Source: Flavobacterium phragmitis
GTDB taxonomy: Bacteria > Bacteroidota > Bacteroidia > Flavobacteriales > Flavobacteriaceae
Length of the DNA stretch: 64,000 nt
Direction: 5' to 3'
Assembly (NCBI RefSeq): GCF_900112575.1
Contig: NZ_FOMH01000005.1
Span: 186,001-250,000, forward strand
Made by a program: the position numbers and the translations under genes. Under the pieces are notes generated by a model, which saw nothing but the letters and a program-made list of their open reading frames with translations, was not told the DNA's origin and searched no databases. Positions 46,759 to 55,626 of the stretch are shown here, in pieces. Positions within the stretch are counted from its first letter, which is position 1. Each line of letters starts with the position of its first letter.

Positions 46759-49700
46759 ATGACTAGGATATTACTATTTCTTTACTTTTTCACAATATAT
46801 TCATTTGGGCAACAGATAAAGTTTGAGAATTTTACCACCAATCAAGGATTGTCCAACAATTCTGTAGTCGATATAGAAAGCGACAAAGAAGGCGGATTGT
46901 GGATTGCGACTTGGGATGGCTTGAACTATTTTGATGGTTATACTTTTAAAATTTTCAAAAATAATAACAATGATCCTAAAACAATTTCGAGCAACTACAT
47001 TACTAAATTAGAAAAAGATTCAGAGGGAGTTATTTGGCTGATTACCAAAGAAGGTCATGTAAATCGATATCTGGGGAATAATGAGTTTCAGGACTTTAAA
47101 TTCAAAAGTCTTCCAACAAATATTTATTTATCTCAAAAGGGAAATATTGTCGTAGAAACGGGGAAAAAATATTACGAACTCAAGAATAAATCTTTTGTTG
47201 AAATCCAGCAGAATAGCATCAAAACAACGGATTTTAGAAATCTGAAAAATATACTGCTTAGAAAATATCCAAATCTCAGAATCAATGATATTCTAAAAGA
47301 TAAAGCGGGAAATATCTGGTTTGCGACTCGGGAAAACGGATTGTATATTATCACAAATGAATCGGACGAAAACAATATACAGCATTTTACATCCGATTTA
47401 TATTCGCCTTATTCCTTCAAAAACAATGAAATAGAAACCATTCATGAAGACAATTTCGGAAATATTTGGTTAGGACAGAAAGATGGCGGATTAAGCATGG
47501 CATACAGCGGTTCTGAAAAAATAAATTCGGTTATGCCACATCCGGTGAAAGAGCCTAATCTTCCAAATGAAACTATCAGAGCTGTAACCAAAGACAGTAA
47601 AGGAAAAATCTGGCTGGGTTATTATACCAGAGGTCTTTTTTGTTACAATGAAAGAAGTCATTTTTTTGAAAAGTTTAAAATAGATAAAGCTGTTTCGAGT
47701 CCAGATTGGGAAAGAATACGAACTTTATTTACTTCCAGCGATGGAACGGTCTGGGCAGGGACTTATGAAGGAATTCTGCGCATTTCGGATCAGAGTGTTA
47801 CAAGTTTTGAAAAGAACAGTATTCCGGGAATGTCCATCAGCAGATGTTATTCTATTTTCGAAGATCAAAACAAACAGCTTTGGATGGGATGCTGGGGCGG
47901 TCTGGCTAAATTTAATATGGTTACTGGAAAGTTTGAAAACTTTAGAGGACAGGAATTGTTTAGTAAATATCATATAAGATGTGTAAAAAAAAGCAATCAG
48001 AATCTGATACTGGCAACAGAAAACAGTGGTGTTGTTGTATATAATTTAGTTACCGGTACATTAAAAAAAATAACAACCAGAGAAGGAATTTTAGGAAACA
48101 GTATTTATTCTGTTTTTGTGGATAATGAATCAGATAATTATTGGATTGCTTCTTTGGGTGGCGTAACTATTTTTAATAAGAGAAAAGGTGTCGTAAAAAA
48201 CATTACAGAAGCTGAAGGACTGCCAAGTCACATGGTTTATGGACTTATCGATAATGGCGATAAAGTTTGGTTAAGTACTACAAAAGGAATCGCTTCTATC
48301 GACAAGAAAAGCTATTCTGTTACTTCTTATAATCCGCATTATGGCTGGCAGGCGCCTGAGTTTTCGGAAGGTGCTTATTATCAGGATTCAAAAGGGAATT
48401 TATTTTTCGGCGGTGTAGGCGGACTCAATTACTTTAATCCCAATACTATTCAAGGTAATAATGCAAAAGCAAAAATAAAATTGAAGGTCGATGGAAGTGA
48501 AAGTTATTTGTCGGCCATTGAAAAAGGGTTTAGTGATAATGAATTAAAAATCGAAGTCATCCCGATTATATTTCCCAACAGCAGAAGAAATAATATTTAT
48601 TACAAACTAGAAGGAAGAGACGAAAATTGGTTTTTACTTCCTGCAGACAATAAAATTGAATATGCAGGTTTGTCTTCTGGTGATTATAGTTTTCTTATAA
48701 AAGAAGGAATAGACGGCATTGCTGAACCTGCTTTTTTTACGCTTCACATTACCGAAGCTTTCTACGAGTCTATTTTGTTTTACATTTTATTATCTGTTCT
48801 TATATTGTTGAGCTGTCTGGTAGTGATTTATATCAAAAATAAAACAGCTCTGGCACAGCAGCAATATATGGAAGAGCTGGTAAAAGCACGAACGGCTGTT
48901 ATCGAAAATCAGAAAAAAAATCTGGAAGAAATTAATGCAGAACTCGATCAGAAAAGTAAAAAAATTGAGGAACAAAAAGAAAAACTGCTCATTCTCCATA
49001 GTAATTTAAAAAAAGAAAATTTCGAGATTGAAAAATTCAAAACCTTTATGTTGGCTGAATTTCAGGAACCCATATCGCGAATAATTAAAACTTCCAGCTC
49101 TTTAAAAAAAGATACCGAAATGCAGCGGGCTTTATTAGCTGAATCAGGTAAACTGCTCAATCTTATTTCGGAATGGAATTATCTGGAACAGGTAAAAGAT
49201 TTGGGGTCTGTAAAGAAAACGGCAGTGAATTTGTTTCCTGTTTTAAAAAACAATGTCGAAAAACTAAAAAAAGATTCACAGCTTAATCAGGTGAATTTTA
49301 ATTGTGAAATAGACAATTCAGATTGTTTTGCAGCTGTAGATGTTTTGCGTTTGAAACTTTCGCTTCAGTATTTTTTTAATGACTTAAGTAAATATTCTGA
49401 CAAGGATAGTACTTTGAATATTTCGATTACTTATGAGAATGATTGTATCGAAATAAAGACCATTTCGGATAGTGTTATTTTAAAGGATAATTGGTACAAT
49501 ATTTTACACTACAGTCCCTATTTTAAAGCTTTAGAAATTTTGCTTCAAGATTTGAATGGAGAAATTATTTCTTCGTCTGAAGAACAATTTCAAGCCAAAT
49601 TGCGAATCCCAATCGAAGTTGTCGATTCTAATGAGAATTTAAAAGAAACTATTTCCTGGAAAAACTTTAATCACCAAGATCAGTTTTCTCCAGATAAAAA

Positions 49701-50457
49701 ATGTCTTTTGGTTTTTGGTGATCCGTACAATACTCCTGCAGCGAATCAGATTTTGGAAAGCAAAAAATACAATTTGATTTTTGAGAGTTCTATTTCAAAT
49801 TTAAACGCCATAATTAAACAGACAGAAATTGCAGCGTTAGTTTTCTATCAGGCAGAATTCTCCAGAGAGCTGATTAATTTTCTAAAACAGAATAGAGAAA
49901 ACAGCGCGGTAAAAATTCCACTCATCTATATATCTGAGAATATTAACTACGAACAAGACGAACAATTGTTGGAATTGGGTATTGATACTCATATTAAACT
50001 GCCGGCTAGTTTATCATTTATCAGCAAAAAGATTAATAGGTTGATCAATCAAAACAGCGAACCAGTAAAAGAGTATAAAATCCAGCAGAAGATATTCGAG
50101 ATTCTGACAGAAAATAATGAGAATATCACGGCTAATGAAAAGCTTCTCAAAAAGGCTTTGGAAATCATTAAAGAAGAATTGCAGAACCCCGCTTTTAATG
50201 TTGAAATGATGGGCGAACAATTAGGGATTTCTAGGGTAAAATGCTATCGTTTGTTTAAAGAAACTTTGAATCAGTCTCCATCAGATATTTTAATGTCTCT
50301 TCGCTTGCAAAAAGCCGAATTACTATTAAAAACTAAAAAATTGAACATCTCTGAAATCAGTTTTGAGTGCGGTTATAATGATCCAAAATATTTTGGTCGC
50401 TCTTTTAAGAAGTATTTTGGCAAAAGTCCGAAGGAATATAAAGAATATTCGCTTTAG
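46759..50457 (+). CDS. Hybrid two-component-like sensor/AraC regulator with degenerate kinase and receiver modules
   Basis: Start chosen at ATG 46759, where a clear signal peptide begins; an upstream TTG at 46738 is possible. Residues are counted from 46759. About 20-595 form a periplasmic two-component-regulator beta-propeller (repeats such as GNIWFATRENGLYIITN and GTVWAGTYEGILRIS). About 600-665 is a Y_Y_Y domain, about 672-693 the membrane helix, then a coiled coil. The kinase module lacks key residues: the H-box position reads LAEFQEPIS (Ala766 instead of His), the N-box Asn is Asp (FFNDLSKYS), and the G boxes are absent. In the receiver the phospho-acceptor position is Gln1031 (VFYQAEF). 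The last 110 residues are an intact AraC HTH. It lies 177 bp upstream of susC and probably regulates it. Confidence 0.9.
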   Translation: MTRILLFLYFFTIYSFGQQIKFENFTTNQGLSNNSVVDIESDKEGGLWIATWDGLNYFDGYTFKIFKNNNNDPKTISSNYITKLEKDSEGVIWLITKEGHVNRYLGNNEFQDFKFKSLPTNIYLSQKGNIVVETGKKYYELKNKSFVEIQQNSIKTTDFRNLKNILLRKYPNLRINDILKDKAGNIWFATRENGLYIITNESDENNIQHFTSDLYSPYSFKNNEIETIHEDNFGNIWLGQKDGGLSMAYSGSEKINSVMPHPVKEPNLPNETIRAVTKDSKGKIWLGYYTRGLFCYNERSHFFEKFKIDKAVSSPDWERIRTLFTSSDGTVWAGTYEGILRISDQSVTSFEKNSIPGMSISRCYSIFEDQNKQLWMGCWGGLAKFNMVTGKFENFRGQELFSKYHIRCVKKSNQNLILATENSGVVVYNLVTGTLKKITTREGILGNSIYSVFVDNESDNYWIASLGGVTIFNKRKGVVKNITEAEGLPSHMVYGLIDNGDKVWLSTTKGIASIDKKSYSVTSYNPHYGWQAPEFSEGAYYQDSKGNLFFGGVGGLNYFNPNTIQGNNAKAKIKLKVDGSESYLSAIEKGFSDNELKIEVIPIIFPNSRRNNIYYKLEGRDENWFLLPADNKIEYAGLSSGDYSFLIKEGIDGIAEPAFFTLHITEAFYESILFYILLSVLILLSCLVVIYIKNKTALAQQQYMEELVKARTAVIENQKKNLEEINAELDQKSKKIEEQKEKLLILHSNLKKENFEIEKFKTFMLAEFQEPISRIIKTSSSLKKDTEMQRALLAESGKLLNLISEWNYLEQVKDLGSVKKTAVNLFPVLKNNVEKLKKDSQLNQVNFNCEIDNSDCFAAVDVLRLKLSLQYFFNDLSKYSDKDSTLNISITYENDCIEIKTISDSVILKDNWYNILHYSPYFKALEILLQDLNGEIISSSEEQFQAKLRIPIEVVDSNENLKETISWKNFNHQDQFSPDKKCLLVFGDPYNTPAANQILESKKYNLIFESSISNLNAIIKQTEIAALVFYQAEFSRELINFLKQNRENSAVKIPLIYISENINYEQDEQLLELGIDTHIKLPASLSFISKKINRLINQNSEPVKEYKIQQKIFEILTENNENITANEKLLKKALEIIKEELQNPAFNVEMMGEQLGISRVKCYRLFKETLNQSPSDILMSLRLQKAELLLKTKKLNISEISFECGYNDPKYFGRSFKKYFGKSPKEYKEYSL

Positions 50458-50578
50458 ATTTTCTGTTAGCCCTGTATTTGCATAAAGTTAGGCTAATGTT
50501 AATGTACAAAATTCACCCTTTTTCAGCGTTAATTCTATCCTAAATTGAATTAAAAGTCCTCTTTTGAAAAACAAAAAT

Positions 50579-50611
50579 CCTCCTTTTGGAGGGATCGTTA
50601 AAATACTTTTG
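50579..50611 (+). promoter_or_regulatory. Promoter region of the second susC with overlapping hairpin
   Basis: TACTTTTG (50604-50611) is an exact TANNTTTG match 23 bp upstream of susC. A hairpin CCTCC-TTTT-GGAGG (50579-50592) covers the -33 region; its TTG is only 15 bp from the -7 element, shorter than usual. A weak -33 fits a promoter that needs the neighbouring AraC-type activator. Confidence 0.55.
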
Positions 50612-50634
50612 GCAAAACAAAAAAAGTAATTTAA

Positions 50635-53604
50635 ATGAAAAAAATTTATGCATTGCTAATTCTTGCCTTCGGATGTATGTCATACTCCTATGGGCAGATA
50701 AATGTATCAGGAATTGTAGTTTCTGATGTTGAAAAAGTACCAGTTCCTGGTGTTTCTGTTTATATTAAAGGAGAACCAAAAGGAGCAGTTACAACAGATT
50801 TTGATGGAAATTTCAAAATTAAGGCACAACAGAATGAAGGTGTTTTGGTTTTTTCTTATGTTGGATTTAAAACAAAAGAGGTTTCTTTCTCAGGTACTCA
50901 AAAACTAACTGTTTCTTTAGCAGAAGAGATAAGTACCTTAAATGAAGTAGTAGTGGTTGGTTACGGTTCTCAAAAGAGATCTGATGTAACGGGTGCTATT
51001 GGTTCTGTAAAAAACGAAAATTTCAACAAAGGAGTTGTAGCCAATGCAGGGCAATTAATTCAAGGTAAAGTTGCCGGAGTTAATGTAATGGCTGCTAGTG
51101 GCGAGCCAGGAGCTAATCAAGATATTATTATTCGTGGAGTTGGAAGTTTACGTTCTGGAACAACACCTCTTTATGTAGTAGACGGATTTGTTCTTGATAA
51201 TTCTAGTAATGGTGTTGCTACAAACCCTTTAAACTTTATCAACCCGCAAGATATCGAGAGCATTGATGTTCTTAAAGATGCTTCTGCAGCGGCTATTTAC
51301 GGTTCTAGAGCGGCAAATGGAGTAGTGGTAATTACAACTAAAAAAGGTTCAAAAGGGCAGTCAAAAATTAACCTTTCTATGACTACTGGTTTTTCTTCTT
51401 TAGCCAATAAAGTAGATGTTTTTAGTGCAGATGAATTTAGAAAACAAGTTACTGCTGTGAACGGAACTTTACAAGATGGAGGAGCAAATACAGACTGGCA
51501 GGATGAATTAACAAGAACAGGAGTTTCTCAAAACGTTAATTTATCGATGAGTGGCGGAACTGAAAAATCTACTTACGCAGCTTCTGTGGGGATGGATAAT
51601 CAGGAAGGTATTTTTCAAAATAGTGATTTAAAACGTTATTCAGGACGTTTGAATTTGAACCAAAAAGCATTAAACGATAAGTTTAATATTGCCTTTAACT
51701 TGACAGCAACTAAACTTGAAAATTCAAGACCAGATGCAAGAAATGTTGTTGGAAATATGTTGACATTGAATCCAACGGATGCAGTATACGTTAACGGACA
51801 GCCAAATGTTAACTTAAGCAACGATGCTGTAAATCCTTTAATCAGCCAAAGAATTTATTCTGATGAAACAAACAACAATCGTATTCTTGCGAACATTAGC
51901 CCATCATACGAATTTATAAAAGGATTAACGTATAAATTTAATCTTGGAGTTGATTATTCTATGTCTGAAAGAGACATTCAAGTTTTGCCATATACTTCGG
52001 CTACTAATACAACTGAAAGTACTTTGAACGACATTGTTACGAATAATAATAACGTTTTGTACGAAAACACTTTGACGTATAACTTCAATGTTAAGAAACA
52101 TAACTTTACGGTTTTAGCCGGTCAATCTTACCAGAAAATACAAGTGAATCAGAAGAATTATGATTTTAAAGGATTTCCGGATAATGGTGTAGAGCCAAAA
52201 AATCAAATTGGAGCAGCAGCTGAGCTTAGAAGAAAATCTTCATCGGCAATAGAAAATGAGCTTCAGTCTTTCTTTGGTAGATTAAACTACGGATATGATA
52301 ATAAATATTTATTAACTGCAACTATGCGTGCAGATGGTTCTTCTAAATTTGGTAAAAACAACAGATACGGATATTTTCCATCTGTAGCATTAGGTTGGAA
52401 TATTACAAAAGAAGATTTCTTAAAAGAATCTGAAACGCTGAACAACTTGAAACTAAGAGCAAGCTGGGGGCAGACTGGTGTTCAAGAGATTCCTTCAAAA
52501 ATTACCAAAACAAGTTATACAGAAAGCAACAGTGGCTATGATACGTATCCGCTAGATCCAAGCGATACAGATTTAGCTAGTTATCCTTATGGTTCAATCT
52601 ATACTCGTTTAGCAAATCCAAATCTGCAATGGGAAGTTTCAACACAAACAAACGTTGGTTTAGATTTTAGTTTATTCAATAGTAGATTATCAGGTACAGT
52701 AGATTATTTTAACAAAGTTTCAGATAATATTTTGTTAGAGGTTGCGCCTGTAGATCCTATTCAGCCTGCATCAAAGTATTGGACAAACATTCCTAATATG
52801 GAAATCCAAAACAACGGTATTGAAGTTGCTTTAGATTACAGCAGTGATAAAAGTAAAGACTTCTCTTATAGTATTGGAGGAAATATATCTTTTACAAACA
52901 ATAAAGTAGTAAACTCTCCTTATAAAATATTGACAACTGGAGCGGCGCAAGGAGGCGGACAGACTGGCGCAACTATCAACGGAGTTTTAAACGGGCATCC
53001 AATTGGTTCTTTCTACATGCTTGATTTTACAGGAATAGGTCCTGATGGTCAAAATCAGTTTGCAGATACAAATGGAGATGGTTCTATCCTTGACAACGAT
53101 CGTATTGTTGCAGGAAGCGCATTACCAGATTATATCTATGCTTTTTACTTGAATTTGAAATACAAGAATTTTGATTTTGTTGCTAATTTTAATGGTGCAG
53201 CCGGAAATAAAATTTACAACCACGTTGCGATGACTTCATTCAATAGAGGAAATTTAGCAAACTCTTTTAATACGACAGACAGAGCTTCACAATATTTAAA
53301 CGAAGCCTCTACAAACTCTAATACAGTTTCTACAAGATACTTAGAAGATGGAAGTTTCTTAAGATTAAATAATGCGAGTTTAGGATATAATTTAAGCCCA
53401 AAATTAGTTGGACTTGGAGATGTAATGGACAATATTCGTCTTTCTGTAACAGGTCAGAACTTATTTGTAATTACAAAATACAGCGGTTTTGATCCTGAAA
53501 TTAATACTGGAACTTCTGTGGGTGAAATTCAGTCTTTTGGTATTGATTATTTCAGTTACCCAAGAGCGAGAACCATTGTATTTGGCTTAAACGTAGCATT
53601 TTAA
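50635..53604 (+). CDS. SusC-like TonB-dependent outer-membrane transporter
   Basis: 989 residues with a signal peptide (to about residue 20, SYGQ), a carboxypeptidase-regulatory-like domain (about 22-100, VSGIVVSDVEKVPVPGVSVYIKG), a plug with LIQGKVAGVNVMAASGEPG and AAAIYGSRAANGVVVITTKKG, and a barrel ending RTIVFGLNVAF. It is followed by susD after 16 bp. With the regulator upstream and the phosphodiesterase-phosphatase downstream it forms one locus. The substrate is not evident from the barrel sequence. Confidence 0.95.
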   Translation: MKKIYALLILAFGCMSYSYGQINVSGIVVSDVEKVPVPGVSVYIKGEPKGAVTTDFDGNFKIKAQQNEGVLVFSYVGFKTKEVSFSGTQKLTVSLAEEISTLNEVVVVGYGSQKRSDVTGAIGSVKNENFNKGVVANAGQLIQGKVAGVNVMAASGEPGANQDIIIRGVGSLRSGTTPLYVVDGFVLDNSSNGVATNPLNFINPQDIESIDVLKDASAAAIYGSRAANGVVVITTKKGSKGQSKINLSMTTGFSSLANKVDVFSADEFRKQVTAVNGTLQDGGANTDWQDELTRTGVSQNVNLSMSGGTEKSTYAASVGMDNQEGIFQNSDLKRYSGRLNLNQKALNDKFNIAFNLTATKLENSRPDARNVVGNMLTLNPTDAVYVNGQPNVNLSNDAVNPLISQRIYSDETNNNRILANISPSYEFIKGLTYKFNLGVDYSMSERDIQVLPYTSATNTTESTLNDIVTNNNNVLYENTLTYNFNVKKHNFTVLAGQSYQKIQVNQKNYDFKGFPDNGVEPKNQIGAAAELRRKSSSAIENELQSFFGRLNYGYDNKYLLTATMRADGSSKFGKNNRYGYFPSVALGWNITKEDFLKESETLNNLKLRASWGQTGVQEIPSKITKTSYTESNSGYDTYPLDPSDTDLASYPYGSIYTRLANPNLQWEVSTQTNVGLDFSLFNSRLSGTVDYFNKVSDNILLEVAPVDPIQPASKYWTNIPNMEIQNNGIEVALDYSSDKSKDFSYSIGGNISFTNNKVVNSPYKILTTGAAQGGGQTGATINGVLNGHPIGSFYMLDFTGIGPDGQNQFADTNGDGSILDNDRIVAGSALPDYIYAFYLNLKYKNFDFVANFNGAAGNKIYNHVAMTSFNRGNLANSFNTTDRASQYLNEASTNSNTVSTRYLEDGSFLRLNNASLGYNLSPKLVGLGDVMDNIRLSVTGQNLFVITKYSGFDPEINTGTSVGEIQSFGIDYFSYPRARTIVFGLNVAF

Positions 53605-53620
53605 TCAAAAATAAAAAAAC

Positions 53621-55363
53621 ATGAAAAATAAAATAATAATAGCTGCTCTTGCATTAGGTATATTGTTTACCTGGAGCTGTACTGACTTAGAAGAAAAGAT
53701 CCTTGACGAATCCTTAAATGGTGCAGGACAAGCAGAAGTAATCAGTGGTGCTATTGCTCCAGCTTATGGACAATTAAAAGCAACATGGTACCATACCAAT
53801 AATTTTGGTTTACAGTTAATTGCCAGTGATGAAGGTATTTTACCTTACAGAGGAGGAACAGATTGGTACGATGGAGGTAAATATTTAGCAGTACATGCAC
53901 ATACTACAACGCCTACTAATGACTTGGTTACCAGTACTTGGAATGCTCTTACTAAAAATATTTCCAGAACATTATCTGCTATTGAAGTATTGACTCCTCT
54001 TGCAGAAGGAGGAAATACAGAAGCAAAAGGAGCTCTTTATGAAATGAAAGCCTTAAGAGCTTATTTAAATATGCAGACATTAGACAGCTGGGGATTGGTG
54101 TTTAAAAAAGAGTCATCGGCTAGTACTTCTGAAATTCTTCGCGGACAAGATGCTGTGACTTACATTGAAAATGAATTACTTTCTGTTGCTGATGTAATCA
54201 ATACAGATAAAGGTCCAGGAAGAATGACTCAATCTGCGGTTTGGGGACTTCTTGCGAGATTAAATTTAAATGCGGCAGTATATCGTGATCCTTACGGAGT
54301 ACCTTCATTTACTCCAGCAGATATGGATAAGGTTATTAAATATACAGATAATATTATTAACTCTGGTAAATACAGTTTTTCTCCTGAGTATTTTGACTTA
54401 TTTGATGACAGCAATGACAAAAACAAAGAAGTAATCTTTTCAATAGATCAGCGTGGAGTTTTAGCTGATGAGCACAACCGTTGGGCATATTGGTCAATTC
54501 CGGGTTCTATGTTCCCAAGACCTGAGTCTATCAATGCAGATGGTACCGATGGTCCCGCTATTACTTCAGATTTTTATCAAACATGGGTAAGTGCTTATGG
54601 TACTGTAGATCCAGCCGATGCTGATTCAAGATTTTATAAAGACAATGCAAAAGTACCAGCACATTTGAAAGATCTTACAGGGTTCTCTCCATTAAATGAT
54701 GAAAATCACTACTATTGCGTTAAAGCTGAAGATTTTGAAATAGACAGAGGAATTATGAGAGGTATTCCTTGGGCTGCCAGAAAAGACAATAATGGAGCAT
54801 TCTACAAATGCGATGGCGGATACAGAATTTATCCAGTAAAACAAATTAAAGGAAATGGCCCTGATAAAAACGTTGGTTATGTAAACCTTACAGAAAAAGT
54901 TGATTTCACTAAAGAAGGAAGTATGCACTATTCTGGATATAGAGTATCGAAATATCAATTTAGCCACACTTCTCCTGATGGGAATACATACAGCAGTGTA
55001 GACATGGTAATGCTGAGATATGCTGAAATCTTCATGATGCGTGCTGAAGCTAAATTGAGAAAAGGAGATAACGCTGGTGCATTAGCCGATATGAATGCAG
55101 TTAGAACCTCAAGAACGGCTCGTGCTCCAATTCCTGCTGCGCTTCCAGCAATTAATTTAGATATTTTGTACAGAGAATATGGTTTCGAATTTTACTGGGA
55201 AGGTTTAAGAAGAAATACTCAAATCCGTTTCAGTCATTTTGAAGACAAATGGACTGAAAAATCAGATGCAGATGTAAACAAGAGATTGTTCCCAATTCCA
55301 CAGGTAGCAATTGATGGAGCATCTAATACTCCTGGTTATTTAGTACAGAATAAAGGATACTAG
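53621..55363 (+). CDS. SusD-like glycan-binding lipoprotein
   Basis: 580-residue lipoprotein with the lipobox FTWSC (Cys20). RagB/SusD features are EMKALRAYLNMQTLDSWGLVF, the C-terminal MLRYAEIFMMRAEAKLRKGDNAGALADMNAVR, YGFEFYWEGLRRNTQIRF, and LFPIPQVAIDG. The segment SDEGILPYRGGTDWYDGG is shared in outline with the partial SusD at the right end (TDESILPSRGGNWFDN), so the two are probably paralogues. Two terminators follow it. Confidence 0.95.
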   Translation: MKNKIIIAALALGILFTWSCTDLEEKILDESLNGAGQAEVISGAIAPAYGQLKATWYHTNNFGLQLIASDEGILPYRGGTDWYDGGKYLAVHAHTTTPTNDLVTSTWNALTKNISRTLSAIEVLTPLAEGGNTEAKGALYEMKALRAYLNMQTLDSWGLVFKKESSASTSEILRGQDAVTYIENELLSVADVINTDKGPGRMTQSAVWGLLARLNLNAAVYRDPYGVPSFTPADMDKVIKYTDNIINSGKYSFSPEYFDLFDDSNDKNKEVIFSIDQRGVLADEHNRWAYWSIPGSMFPRPESINADGTDGPAITSDFYQTWVSAYGTVDPADADSRFYKDNAKVPAHLKDLTGFSPLNDENHYYCVKAEDFEIDRGIMRGIPWAARKDNNGAFYKCDGGYRIYPVKQIKGNGPDKNVGYVNLTEKVDFTKEGSMHYSGYRVSKYQFSHTSPDGNTYSSVDMVMLRYAEIFMMRAEAKLRKGDNAGALADMNAVRTSRTARAPIPAALPAINLDILYREYGFEFYWEGLRRNTQIRFSHFEDKWTEKSDADVNKRLFPIPQVAIDGASNTPGYLVQNKGY

Positions 55364-55392
55364 TTTGAGTTTGTTTTTTATACGTTGAATTT

Positions 55393-55443
55393 AAGACTGC
55401 CGATTTTCTATCGTACGCTATTGTAAAATAGGCAGTCTTTTTG
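55393..55443 (+). terminator. Intrinsic terminator after susD
   Basis: AAGACTGCC (55393-55401) pairs with GGCAGTCTT (55431-55439), followed by TTTTG. The loop is long (29 nt) but AT-rich and can pair further. Confidence 0.7.
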
Positions 55444-55456
55444 TGTTAGTTGTTTT

Positions 55457-55508
55457 AAAACAGGGTAGTTTTTGAACCTTTAAGAAAACACCCTGTTTTT
55501 TTTTAATC
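55457..55508 (+). terminator. Second tandem terminator
   Basis: AAAACAGGGT (55457-55466) pairs perfectly with ACCCTGTTTT (55490-55499), followed by more T. Tandem terminators separate susD from the phosphodiesterase-phosphatase gene, which therefore probably has its own promoter within 55510-55626. Confidence 0.65.
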
Positions 55509-55626
55509 CCAATTTTATTTTTGAGTATTTGTTTCGGCTGATTATTTCAGTTGACAGACTCTTTTTGTCCACTACCAATCTACTACCTGCTATTTTGTTC
55601 ATTCAAAATCCATCAATTTATTCCAA

